DNA of 49,108 bases from Planctomycetota bacterium. GTDB taxonomy: Bacteria > Planctomycetota > Planctomycetia > Gemmatales > Gemmataceae. Positions within the stretch are counted from its first letter, which is position 1. Every line of letters starts with the position of its first letter. Positions 42,027-49,054 of the stretch are shown here, piece after piece. The translations under genes were made by a program, and so were the position numbers. Location: positions 1 to 49,108 of the forward strand of contig JAKBCS010000021.1 in NCBI GenBank assembly GCA_021807595.1, given 5' to 3'. Under the pieces are notes generated by a model that did no database searches, was not told the origin of the DNA, and saw only the letters and a program-made list of their open reading frames with translations.

Positions 42027-43016
42027 TTAGGGTATTTTGTCCCCCATTCCCTGCTCGAACACATGGGCGATCACGCGATCGAGGGGGGGATCCTGTACGC
42101 TCATGTCCACGACGGTGTAGCTGTCGAGAATCGCGGCCAAGACTTCCGCGACGCGCGCGCGCTCGACCTTTAACTCGGCGACAGGCCCCGATTCAGTGAA
42201 TTCGCCAAAGCGCCCCAAATCGGCCGGTGTCTCTTCGCCTGCGAATTGTAGGCGAACCAGTTTGGAACGGCCGAAACGCTCCGTGATGCCGGCCAAGGGG
42301 CCATCGTAGATGACGCGCCCGTGCGCGATGACCAACACGCGCGGGCACAGCGCCTCTACATCGCGCATGTAATGACTCGTCAGAAGCATGGTGACGCCGC
42401 GCGTCGCATTGTATTCTTTCAGACAGCGCTGAATGGCCACCTGAGCGACCACGTCCAGTCCGATGGTCGGTTCGTCGAGCAAAAGCAATTGAGGTTCGTG
42501 CAGTAGGGCGGCGATCAACTCCATCTTCATGCGCTCGCCCAACGATAGCTCGCGCACCGGCTGGCGCGTCAGCTCTTTGACGCCGAATAATTCGGTCAAT
42601 TCGCCCAAGGTGCGGTTGAATGCGTCGGAGGAGAGCGAGTAGATTTCTCGGTGCAATTGAAAGCTATCGCCGGCGGGCAGATCCCACCACAGCTGATTTT
42701 TTTGGCCCATGACGAGGGAGAATCGGCGACGGAACGCATCGGGACGATCCCAAGGCGTGAAGCCCAGTACCGTGGCCGATCCGGAGCTGGGATAGATGAG
42801 GCCGGACAGCATCTTCAACGTGGTCGTTTTGCCCGCGCCGTTGGGACCGAGGAAAGCGACCATCTCTCCCGGCTCGATCTGGAAACTGACGTCGGCAACG
42901 GCGTGTACTTCCTTGTACTGTCGCCGAAACAATCCGCGTACCGCGCCGCGTAGACCGGGGGTCTTCTGAAAGACTCGATAGGTTTTACTGAGCTTCTTTG
43001 CCTCAATGATCGCCAT
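42027..43016 (-). CDS. ABC transporter ATP-binding protein (ABC-2 type exporter class)
   Basis: A 329-residue ATPase: Walker A GPNGAGKTT with K63, Q-loop VMGQKNQLWWDLPAGDSFQL, signature LSLGERMKMELIAALLH, Walker B LLLLDEPTIGLD, H-loop SHYMRDVE. The wording MGQKNQLWWDLP is typical of the ATPases paired with ABC-2 (DUF990-type) permeases. A C-terminal regulatory domain of about 90 residues follows. No permease gene lies in this window on either side. ATG 43014-43016 is the first residue of the conserved MAIIEAKKLSKTYRVF; an ATG at 43049 is possible. The substrate is unknown. Confidence 0.87.
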   Translation of the reverse strand: MAIIEAKKLSKTYRVFQKTPGLRGAVRGLFRRQYKEVHAVADVSFQIEPGEMVAFLGPNGAGKTTTLKMLSGLIYPSSGSATVLGFTPWDRPDAFRRRFSLVMGQKNQLWWDLPAGDSFQLHREIYSLSSDAFNRTLGELTELFGVKELTRQPVRELSLGERMKMELIAALLHEPQLLLLDEPTIGLDVVAQVAIQRCLKEYNATRGVTMLLTSHYMRDVEALCPRVLVIAHGRVIYDGPLAGITERFGRSKLVRLQFAGEETPADLGRFGEFTESGPVAELKVERARVAEVLAAILDSYTVVDMSVQDPPLDRVIAHVFEQGMGDKIP

Positions 43017-43488
43017 TGCCTCGGTTCGCTCCGCTGAGTTTTCCTTCATTCTACGACTTCGAGACTCGTCCGGCAGAAGCCGTCGGCTCATCCGGCCGCA
43101 GCGTGGACTTCCGTTCGGCTAAGAAAACGTGGAGCCATCGGACGTTCCGTGAGGAGCAGGTTGCGTTGTGAGAAGTTTTCCCTTTCGTCTTCCGCGCTGT
43201 CCGCGTCCGTCAGGTGGGAGATACCAAGCGTGCCGGAATGACGAAGCTGCCTTGCTCGAACGGCTCAACGGTCAACTTGGCGAGTTAGACCAGTGCCGGA
43301 TTCAGCGAACGAAGATCGGCAAAGTCTGGATGGATACTCGGCCTCCTCGTGCGCGATCTGCAAGCCGATGTGCCCGTTCCATGCCCTACCATCGGACGCC
43401 GCAGGTTTGTTCACGATGCGCGTCCGATCGAGCGATTGGATAAGATTCCGAACGGCCATCGACGCGCAGCGTTCGGCCGGCCCGGACC
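43017..43488. other. Region without a supported gene
   Basis: A 472-bp stretch between the ABC gene start and the dapL 3' end. Several overlapping frames occur on both strands (for example 43168-43443 on the plus strand), but none has a good ribosome-binding site, a domain or a convincing composition. It may be decayed sequence. No strong hairpin is seen. Confidence 0.45.
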
Positions 43489-44718
43489 TCAAAACTGCAA
43501 CTGAAGCCGTCCCAGGCGTTCGATCGTCTCCTTCATCAGCGCGTCTTCCTCGGCTTCGCCGTCGGCGAGATACGTTACGGAGAAACGCAGATACGGCCCA
43601 GCTTCGTCCCAGGGTACGCAGCATACCGATTGTTCGGTGATGAGGAACTGCGACGCCTCCTCGGCATTGGCGAAGTTGCGTCCGGCGCAGGCCTTCGGCG
43701 CGGCCACATAGAGGAAATAGGTGCCGTTGGGCATCGTGGCTTGGAAGCCGACCTGCCGGAGCGCGGCAACCAGCTTTTGCAGACGGCGGCGATATTTCTC
43801 GCGCACGGCGTCGGCGATCTCTGGATGTTCGAGCGCCGCCCGCGCCGCCTGTTGAATGGCCATGAATTGGCCCGAATCGCAATTGTCCTTCACGTCGGCG
43901 AACGCTTGCACGATCTTCGGATGGCCGGCCACGAACGCCATGCGCCAGCCGATCATGTTGAAACCCTTCGACATCGAGTGAATCTCGACGCCGACATCCT
44001 TCGCGCCTTCCACTTGCAAGAAGCTCAGCGGCGGGCCGTCGTAGCTGAGCATGATGTGGGCCGCATCCTGCACGACGACGATTTGGTTGGTGCGAGCAAA
44101 GTCGATGACGCGGCGATAAAAATCGCGCGTCGCCGTCGCTCCCGTCGGACTATTCGGATAGTTAATGACCAATAACTTGGCGCGCCGGCGCACGTCGGCG
44201 GGAATGGAGGCGAGATCGGGATAGAAGCCGTTCTCCGGACGCAGCGGCAGATTGTAGACCTCGCCGCCGTAATAGGCGGTGTGCGTACCGGCGACCGGAT
44301 AGCCGGGCACGGTCATCAGCGTCACATCGCCGGGATTGATGAACGCGGCGGGCATCATGGCCAAGGCCGGTTTCGAGCCGATGGCGTGATTGATCTCGGT
44401 CGCCGGATCGAGAGCGACGCCGAAGGCTTTCTTCATGAAGCCGGCCGCCGCTTCCTTGAAAGCGGCGATGCCGTTGTCGGCGTAGCCTCGGTTCTCCAAC
44501 TTGTCCACTTCGGCCTTGAGAACGTCGCGCACCAACGGATCGGCCCTGTCGTCGTTCTCGCCGATGCCGAAGTCGAGCAGTCGGCGTTCGGGATGCGCGG
44601 CCAAGGCGGCGCGCTTGGCGCGTTTGATCTTCTCGAACTTGTAGATTTTGTTGCTCTTGCCGTATTGGACGCCGCCGATGCGTTCGGCGAAGAGGGATTG
44701 AAACCAGGGGTCAGTCAT
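43489..44718 (-). CDS. dapL: LL-diaminopimelate aminotransferase
   Basis: A 409-residue PLP-dependent class I/II aminotransferase. It converts tetrahydrodipicolinate directly to LL-diaminopimelate in lysine and peptidoglycan-precursor synthesis, the pathway variant found in plants, chlamydiae and some other bacteria including planctomycetes. Family wording is strong: FGIGENDDRADPLVRDVLKA, NRGYADNGI, INYPNSPTGATA, and HSMSKGFNMIGWRM with the PLP lysine at K251. The N-terminus MTDPWFQSLFAERIGGVQYG is intact. ATG 44716-44718 is taken as start; no strong Shine-Dalgarno sequence is evident. Its upstream DNA and its 5' coding end are both duplicated elsewhere in the window (45482-45551 and 47553-47669). 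Confidence 0.95.
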   Translation of the reverse strand: MTDPWFQSLFAERIGGVQYGKSNKIYKFEKIKRAKRAALAAHPERRLLDFGIGENDDRADPLVRDVLKAEVDKLENRGYADNGIAAFKEAAAGFMKKAFGVALDPATEINHAIGSKPALAMMPAAFINPGDVTLMTVPGYPVAGTHTAYYGGEVYNLPLRPENGFYPDLASIPADVRRRAKLLVINYPNSPTGATATRDFYRRVIDFARTNQIVVVQDAAHIMLSYDGPPLSFLQVEGAKDVGVEIHSMSKGFNMIGWRMAFVAGHPKIVQAFADVKDNCDSGQFMAIQQAARAALEHPEIADAVREKYRRRLQKLVAALRQVGFQATMPNGTYFLYVAAPKACAGRNFANAEEASQFLITEQSVCCVPWDEAGPYLRFSVTYLADGEAEEDALMKETIERLGRLQLQF

Positions 44719-44728
44719 CGTGGCAAAG

Positions 44729-44798
44729 CCTCTCAGAGACAGATCGAATCAGCGATGGGGATAGTCTATCAGAAGAAGACACGGTTAGCGACGCTCCC
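44729..44798. repeat. 70-bp direct repeat, copy A (upstream of dapL)
   Basis: Begins CCTCTCAGAGACAGATCGAA and matches 45482-45551 at 63 of 70 positions by my alignment. It lies 10 bp upstream of the dapL start and flanks the vapBC-like module on its left. Confidence 0.85.
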
Positions 44799-44812
44799 GC
44801 AACGGGGAGTTT

Positions 44813-45150
44813 TCAAGGGGTTGGAAACAAGATCGTAAATCCTTCTTGAGTGAAATGACGATCGTTCGTCAGCACCTCTGTCAGCCCCAAGCCCTTCATG
44901 GCCAGCATCGACCGGCAATCGGTTAGGCTGTACTCCTTGTCGGGCCGAGCTTGGAACAGTGCCAGAGCGGCGTCGAAATCGGCGCGGGTTTGCGGCAACA
45001 CGTTCACGTCGGGGTCGCCGCGCAGGTCGTGACCACACGGGACGTGCCGAGGTTGCTGTTGAACGCTGTGACACGGCTATGAAAGGCGTCGCGCGGGTTG
45101 AGCAGAGCCACCCAATAGAAGGTATCCGCGAACAGCATCCGCGGCGGCAT
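44813..45150 (-). pseudogene. Broken VapC-type PIN domain toxin
   Basis: Two frames together make a PIN-domain ribonuclease with a gap. The first 48 codons (45150 to 45007) read MLFADTFYWVALLNPRDAFH and hold the first active-site Asp; they end at a TGA at 45004-45006. The second frame (45007 to 44813, 64 codons) reads RPDKEYSLTDCRSMLAMKGL and LTNDRHF, holding the later acidic residues. About 30 codons of a normal-length PIN domain are missing between them, including the conserved central Glu, and the frame shifts at the junction (around 45004-45020). The toxin should be dead. It lies 6 bp after the antitoxin stop, the usual order. Confidence 0.85.
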
Positions 45151-45156
45151 CGCAGG

Positions 45157-45423
45157 TTACTCCGGTCGCTTGGGGTGGCCGTACAGATAATGATCGATCT
45201 GGGCGGCAGCGTCGGTCGGCACTTTGTCGAGTTCTTCCGGGGGTATTTTTGCCGCTCGAGCGGCGATCCGCTCCCAAAAGCGGGGCATGGCCGGCTGCAA
45301 GATGATGCGGCCGTCCTGGACTTCGGCCACCCAGTCCGCCCCCGGTTCGACCCCGGCCGCACGGCACATCTCGGCGGGCAGCGTCACGGCACCGCCAGCG
45401 TCCGCTTTCACGAGCATGGACAT
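45157..45423 (-). CDS. AbrB/MazE-type antitoxin (VapB-like)
   Basis: An 88-residue protein. The N-terminal 45 residues form a swapped-hairpin AbrB DNA-binding domain (VKADAGGAVTLPAEMCRAAG, then VEPGADWVAEVQDGRIIL). The C-terminal 40 residues (RFWERIAARAAKIPPEELDK) would bind the toxin. ATG 45421-45423 lies after GTGGAG. It is intact while its toxin partner is deleted and frameshifted, so it may persist as a regulator or be on its way out. It is bounded on the right by repeat copy B. Confidence 0.82.
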   Translation of the reverse strand: MSMLVKADAGGAVTLPAEMCRAAGVEPGADWVAEVQDGRIILQPAMPRFWERIAARAAKIPPEELDKVPTDAAAQIDHYLYGHPKRPE

Positions 45424-45481
45424 GATGGATAGCTCCACGGGCGAATGGCTCTCCGGGGATTTGTCCGCGTCTCCCTGCTGA

Positions 45482-45551
45482 CCTCTCAGGGACAGATCGA
45501 ATCAACAATGGGGATAGTCTATCAGAAGAAGTCGCAGTCAGCGACGCTCCC
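45482..45551. repeat. 70-bp direct repeat, copy B (right of the vapBC module)
   Basis: Begins CCTCTCAGGGACAGATCGAA; 7 mismatches to copy A in 70 bases. Together with copy A it brackets a 683-bp segment holding the antitoxin and the broken toxin. Confidence 0.85.
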
Positions 45552-45618
45552 ACCGAGCCACGACCGTGAGGAAGCGGTTTCGCGATCGCCTGGTCGCGTT
45601 GCCGTCGAAGCAGTTCGT

Positions 45619-45660
45619 TCCCTGTTGGGGCTGGGGCTCCTGACTCCGCCCCAACAGGGA
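45619..45660. repeat. 13-bp hairpin
   Basis: TCCCTGTTGGGGC / GCCCCAACAGGGA, a perfect 13-bp stem with a 16-base loop, in the 208-bp gap between repeat B and the TPR gene. No T-run follows, so a terminator role is doubtful. Confidence 0.55.
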
Positions 45661-45759
45661 GCGGGGTGACCGGAATTTTCTCTGGGTTTGCCCGAACCTA
45701 TGCAGTCACGGGGCTAACATGCCTTGTCTTTTGGGACGCCATGGCGTTAGAGTTTCTGT

Positions 45760-46434
45760 ATGTCAGATAGGCCCATGGATTTTGGTGTTGTGGACACGCT
45801 ACTTGGTCTCATGGTCGGTGCCATCGTAGGTGGCCTGATCGGTGGGCTGTTGCTTGGGGTCGTCGGCGTACTCGCGTGTGGTGTTATCGGTGCCCCTGTC
45901 GGGGCGTGTATCGGGTTCTTCTTCGGGGATTGCTTCGGTTTATGGTTAGAAAAGTTTCGACGGGCAAAGCTCACTTATTTACAGAAGCGCGCTTTGATTG
46001 AGTTACAGGGGAACAAATGGCACCGGGCCGTTCTCACTCTCACCAAGGTGATCCAGTCAGAGCCTGCGCTTATCGAGGCCTACCATCGGCGAGCCATTGC
46101 CTATCTCGCCCTGAACGAGTTCGACCGAGCCGTCGCGGATTGCAACGTTCTAATCAAGAGCGATCCTACGCCCATTACTCATTCCGAAGCAGTTCCGCCC
46201 TATGTCGCGGACGCATACCTTCACCGCGGCACTGCGTTCGCCCGAATGGGACAACACGACAAGGCAATCGCGGATTTTACTGACACCATCTCGCTCGTAC
46301 CGCGCGGGGCAATACCATACGAGCGACGCGCCCACTCTCGCCGCGCGATCAGGGACTTCGGTGGAGCAGCGGAGGACGAGCGAAGAGCACTCCATTTGAG
46401 TGGGCCGGAAAAGGGGCACCGAAAAGAGAAGTAA
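45760..46434 (+). CDS. Glycine-zipper membrane protein with TPR repeats
   Basis: A 224-residue protein. Residues about 8-60 are Gly/Ala/Val-rich with a glycine-zipper spacing (LMVGAIVGGLIGGLLLGVVG, GVIGAPVGACIGFFFG), so they likely form two membrane helices. The rest is TPR: EAYHRRAIAYLALNEFDRAV and ADAYLHRGTAFARMGQHDKA are two classical units, with further helices on each side. ATG 45760 has no clear ribosome-binding site; the ATG at 45775 is an alternative. The stop codon lies inside repeat copy R1. Function is unknown. Confidence 0.7.
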   Translation: MSDRPMDFGVVDTLLGLMVGAIVGGLIGGLLLGVVGVLACGVIGAPVGACIGFFFGDCFGLWLEKFRRAKLTYLQKRALIELQGNKWHRAVLTLTKVIQSEPALIEAYHRRAIAYLALNEFDRAVADCNVLIKSDPTPITHSEAVPPYVADAYLHRGTAFARMGQHDKAIADFTDTISLVPRGAIPYERRAHSRRAIRDFGGAAEDERRALHLSGPEKGHRKEK

Positions 46435-46461
46435 AAGCGACGGGACTCGTAGATCTTGTCG
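46424..46461. repeat. A/G-rich repeat R1
   Basis: Copy of a repeat whose core is GGGACTCGTAGATCTTG preceded by an A/G-rich arm. It covers the stop codon of the TPR gene. Beyond the core it shares ACTCCGGCAGACG with R5, so the two copies extend to about 60 bp. Confidence 0.75.
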
Positions 46462-46569
46462 CCACACACTCCGGCAGACGCGGCGACTAGCCCGTCCCTC
46501 GGCCCGCGCTTTAACCGCGATTTGCTGGCCGGAGCGGAGACGCCGTCACTTTGCGCCGCCGATCAAAGG

Positions 46570-46619
46570 AATCGTCGCAGTTGAGCTAATGGTGGCGTCA
46601 CGCACCTGTTTGAGCTATT
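46570..46619. repeat. 50-bp repeat also found at 48853-48902
   Basis: Shares CAGTTGAGCTAATGGT and CACGCACCTGTT with the second copy; 42 of 50 positions match by my count. On the minus strand it reads LKQVRDATISST, against LEQVRADTISST in the other copy, so both may be remnants of one small coding unit. Confidence 0.6.
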
Positions 46620-46723
46620 TTAAGCGGTCTGCGAGTGAGGTAGCATTGCTGGGTCCTTCGCGCGGTGTTACGCTGACATTCCGTGGATGAGCGAGAGTTG
46701 GAACAATCGGTCTGGGCATCTGA

Positions 46724-47143
46724 ATGGCCGTTGCAGCCGTTACGCCGCGCGTGCGAACCATCGTTATCTGTGACGATGTCGCCGCCAGCCGGACAGAGGA
46801 CCGCGTCTTCACACTGAAACGAGTCCGCCAACATCTGGAGGCGGCATCGTTACCTTGGCGTGCCACACTGCGTCTGTTCCTGCTCCTCTCCAGCCCTCGC
46901 AAGGGGAAGTACGACGGCAAAGTCCTTATCGTCGACGAGCGAAACGATCGCGTGACCCGCTACGTGAAGTTTGTCGCCGAATTTGAGGACGACAACGAAT
47001 TGTTGCCGATGTATGTTGAGATGAGCGAATGCGTGTTTCCCGAAGCGGGGCACTACAATTTTGCGGTCTTTTTCACCGCGCGTGACGGCGGCGAAGCTCT
47101 CAAAGCGGAACACCCCTTTACCGTACGCTCGCCAGAGGAGTAA
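46724..47143 (+). CDS. Conserved protein resembling DUF6941
   Basis: A 139-residue protein without signal peptide or membrane segment. It begins with RVRTIVICDDVAASRTEDRV and continues with alternating beta strands (TLRLFLLLSSPRKGKYDGKV, YVEMSECVFPEAGHYNFAVF, FFTARDGG). The opening ICDD and the closing GHYNFAVFF recall the DUF6941 beta-sandwich family. This is a motif match from memory. ATG 46724 lacks a strong ribosome-binding site. The next gene starts three bases after its stop, so the pair is an operon. Function is unknown. Confidence 0.62.
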   Translation: MAVAAVTPRVRTIVICDDVAASRTEDRVFTLKRVRQHLEAASLPWRATLRLFLLLSSPRKGKYDGKVLIVDERNDRVTRYVKFVAEFEDDNELLPMYVEMSECVFPEAGHYNFAVFFTARDGGEALKAEHPFTVRSPEE

Positions 47144-47146
47144 CTA

Positions 47147-47353
47147 ATGTCTAAAAAAGCGTTCCGTTCGCCAAGACTTGCGCCGTTGCAGCGCGTGGTT
47201 GCCGAGTCTGTCACCGATCCCGAGGAGATCGCCGCTATGGAAGCGGTCTACAAACGGATAAAGCAAATACAAAAGAGAAACAAACCGCTAGAGATCCGCA
47301 AGAGCATCAAAAAATCGCCGAAATTGAAGAAGAGAAAGGGCCGGGACTCGTAG
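47147..47353 (+). CDS. Small basic protein
   Basis: A 68-residue, strongly basic protein (RIKQIQKRNKPLEIRKSIKK). It starts 3 bases after the previous stop, which suggests translational coupling. Its last about 9 codons, ending RKGRDS, and its stop are supplied by repeat copy R2, so the C-terminus was probably replaced or extended by the repeat. No domain is recognised. It may bind nucleic acid or may be a decaying gene. Confidence 0.5.
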   Translation: MSKKAFRSPRLAPLQRVVAESVTDPEEIAAMEAVYKRIKQIQKRNKPLEIRKSIKKSPKLKKRKGRDS

Positions 47354-47362
47354 ATCTTGCCG
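47326..47362. repeat. A/G-rich repeat R2
   Basis: GAAGAAGAGAAAGGGCCGGG followed by ACTCGTAGATCTTGCCG. It contains the stop codon (47351-47353) of the small basic protein gene. Confidence 0.8.
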
Positions 47363-47382
47363 CCTCAAGAAGAAAAAGGAAC

Positions 47383-47417
47383 GAGAAGAAAAAGGGCCAG
47401 GACTCGTAGATCTCGCC
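47383..47417. repeat. A/G-rich repeat R3
   Basis: GAGAAGAAAAAGGGCCAGGA followed by CTCGTAGATCTCGCC, 20 bp after R2 in the same orientation. Confidence 0.8.
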
Positions 47418-47520
47418 AATCAACGAATTGCTGACACGTCTTGTCTTGTTTCAGCCGAAGTAGACGGCAAGGCGCGCTTCAAGATCCGCACGACCGAGCC
47501 ATAGACCTCGCCAGTTAGAT

Positions 47521-47552
47521 GGAAGAAAAAGGGACGGAACTCGTAGATTTTG
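47521..47552. repeat. A/G-rich repeat R4
   Basis: GGAAGAAAAAGGGACGGAAC followed by TCGTAGATTTTG. It abuts the dapL-like fragment directly at 47553. Confidence 0.75.
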
Positions 47553-47669
47553 CTGTCGTCGTTCTCGCCGATGCCGAAGTCGAGCAATCGGCGTTAGGGA
47601 TGCGCGGCCAAACTTGCCGTACTGGACGCCGCCAATGCGTTCGGCGGAGAGGGATTGAAACCAGGGATC
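47553..47669 (-). pseudogene. Degenerate copy of the dapL 5' end
   Basis: Two blocks match dapL in order and orientation. 47613-47669 matches 44656-44712 (57 bp, 4 differences; codes DPWFQSLSAERIGGVQYGK). 47553-47611 matches 44546-44604 (59 bp, 2 differences). The 51 bp that lie between them in dapL are missing and one base is left, which shifts the frame. The start codon is also changed. The copy therefore holds about 56 codons' worth of dapL minus 17, and cannot be functional. It lies between repeats R4 and R5. Confidence 0.9.
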
Positions 47670-47677
47670 GGCCGTCG

Positions 47678-47715
47678 AAGAGAAGAAAAAGGGACGGGAT
47701 TCGTAGATCTTGCCG
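47678..47715. repeat. A/G-rich repeat R5
   Basis: AAGAGAAGAAAAAGGGACGG followed by GATTCGTAGATCTTGCCG, just upstream (minus-strand sense) of the dapL fragment. It extends to a shared ACTCCGGCAGACG as in R1. Confidence 0.8.
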
Positions 47716-47789
47716 TCGCAGACTCCGGCAGACGTAGCGAGCCACGGCAAGCTCGTCAGCCGCGTTCGAGAGATGGAGACAGGGCTTGC

Positions 47790-48230
47790 TCACGAATGGC
47801 CCAACGTCGCCTCGGGGGCGCGGAGAATCTCAGCGGCGATGAGGAGTAACCGCTCCTCGATCCGATCGGGGTGATTCAGTTGCAGTAAGCGCGCGGTCGC
47901 TCGAGCGCTGGCGGTGAGCGGTTCAATACGGCCGTTGTCAAAGCGAAAGTGTTCCGTCCAACGATCGCGGCGCGGGTTGAAGAGCGGTACAATAGCTCCA
48001 CTCTCGGCGTCTAGGGAAGCCAGGTCACTCCCTTTGAAACCATTGCAGAGCGCGCAGGCGAGGGCGAGATTGTCGGCCTCCGTGGGGCCGCCGTGTTTCT
48101 CGGCGATGACGTGGTCGATTTCGTGCGCCGCCAGGGTCATCAATTCCGGGATCAGACGATACTCGCAGCAGTCCCGCGCGCGCAGCCGCACCGTGCGCCG
48201 CAGTTCCGCCGGGACGTGTGTACGGCTCAT
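47790..48230 (-). CDS. HNH endonuclease family protein with an altered zinc knuckle
   Basis: A 146-residue protein. HNH core: HEIDHVIAEKHGGPTEADNL, then ALACALCNGFKGSDLA, so the catalytic His-His and Asn and the second Cys pair are present. The first zinc pair, normally CEYC in this subfamily, reads CEYR: the second Cys is Arg (CGT instead of TGT/TGC, a single base change). A neighbouring extra Cys (DCCEYR) might replace it. The usual product is a small DNA nuclease. The start ATG at 48228-48230 overlaps the stop of the upstream gene (ATGA), so the two are coupled. Confidence 0.85.
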   Translation of the reverse strand: MSRTHVPAELRRTVRLRARDCCEYRLIPELMTLAAHEIDHVIAEKHGGPTEADNLALACALCNGFKGSDLASLDAESGAIVPLFNPRRDRWTEHFRFDNGRIEPLTASARATARLLQLNHPDRIEERLLLIAAEILRAPEATLGHS

Positions 48231-48586
48231 GGCGTTTCACTGGACTTGAGCTGGAGCGCTGCTTTCGCCTTGGCGATGCGCACGAGGTGTTCGATGTACT
48301 GGTACTTCTGCCAATCACGCTCGTCGTCGGCCGAGAGGCCGCCCTTGCGGAGTTTGTCCAGCAGGGTCGAGATGCGTTCCTGCAAGGCCAGCGAGGGCCG
48401 CAGCGCCAAAACCTCCTGCGGCGGGGGCAAGCTTGCCAAGATTTCCAGCACGTCGCCCAAGCCTTCAAATTGCGGCGGCGCAGCTTGCCATTCCCGAAGA
48501 CCGAGTTCGAGGATTTGAGCTAGGCGGTCTTCCACCGGCCGCAAGCGAGAGGCCAACTCTTCGGATACAGTTAACGTCAATTCCAC
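48227..48586 (-). CDS. Small helical protein paired with the HNH gene
   Basis: A 119-residue protein. It starts with MELTLTVSEELASRLRPVED, which recalls antitoxin-like N-termini, followed by Leu-rich helices (AQILELGLREWQ, LGDVLEILASLPPPQEVLAL) and a charged C-terminal half (DERDWQKYQYIEHLVRIAKA). Its stop overlaps the HNH start by 4 bp. I know such pairs from cyanobacterial and planctomycete genomes, where the upstream small protein precedes an HNH protein. A toxin-antitoxin-like role has been suggested only by layout. ATG 48584-48586 follows GGAGGTGAG. Confidence 0.7.
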   Translation of the reverse strand: MELTLTVSEELASRLRPVEDRLAQILELGLREWQAAPPQFEGLGDVLEILASLPPPQEVLALRPSLALQERISTLLDKLRKGGLSADDERDWQKYQYIEHLVRIAKAKAALQLKSSETP

Positions 48587-48727
48587 GGCGTCTCACCTCC
48601 GAGGGAACACTCAATCAAAATCAATTATACCACGCGGCATCCCCATGCAGAATGGCGACAGCGAGGTCCGCAAGATCGTCAAGAAATCGGCGAATGCAAC
48701 GACCAAGCGGCGCGAAAAAAATTGAAT

Positions 48728-48795
48728 CGCGGATAACACGGCTGTCACGGATAAAGCAAATCGTTTCGTTATCCGTGACAGCCGTGTTATCCGCG
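48728..48795. repeat. Perfect 27-bp inverted repeat
   Basis: Left arm 48728-48754 begins CGCGGATAACACGGCTGTCA; the right arm 48769-48795 is its exact complement; loop of 14 bases. It lies in locally AT-rich DNA. The internal motifs CGGATAACACGG and TCACGGATAA look like a nested short repeat. No gene ends nearby on the left, so a terminator role is not obvious. Confidence 0.85.
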
Positions 48796-48827
48796 GTTAA
48801 TTATTGGTTCATTCTATTTATTTCTTC

Positions 48828-49030
48828 GCCGCCGTGGCCGGTTGCGCAGGCTGAATCGCCTCAGTTGAGCTAATGGTATCGGCACGCACCTGTTCGAGTT
48901 GTTGTGCGCAACGTGCGCGTGGGGCGGCGATGAACGGCGAGAGCGTCGAGAGTTCGCCGAAAAAATAAGGCAAACCGCGCCTTCCGTTCGAGCCGCTACC
49001 GTCGGCGATCGAAAGCGAAACCGCTCCCTA
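48828..49030 (-). pseudogene. Possible 3' remnant of a gene
   Basis: An open minus-strand frame without start codon. It reads SIADGSGSNGRRGLPYFFGE, then LSPFIAAPRARCAQQLEQVR and ends ATAAKK-stop at 48828-48830, the style of a natural C-terminus. The end shares the LEQVRADTISST segment with the copy at 46570. It may be a decayed gene or chance; I do not recognise a family. Confidence 0.3.
48853..48902. repeat. 50-bp repeat, second copy
   Basis: Matches 46570-46619 at 42 of 50 positions, same orientation. Confidence 0.6.
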
Positions 49031-49054
49031 ACGGTCGCGGCTCGGAAAGCATCG

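Larger units (their letters stand above)
47354..47789. other. Repeat-filled region without an intact gene
   Basis: A 436-bp stretch holding repeats R2 (part), R3, R4 and R5 and the broken dapL 5' copy. The open frames seen here, on both strands, run through repeats and pseudogene pieces and do not look like genes. Confidence 0.65.

Noticed and set aside
45004-45006. TGA inside the PIN toxin as a third selenocysteine codon
   Set aside because: The downstream half continues in a different frame and about 30 conserved codons are missing, so this is a deletion with frameshift, not recoding.
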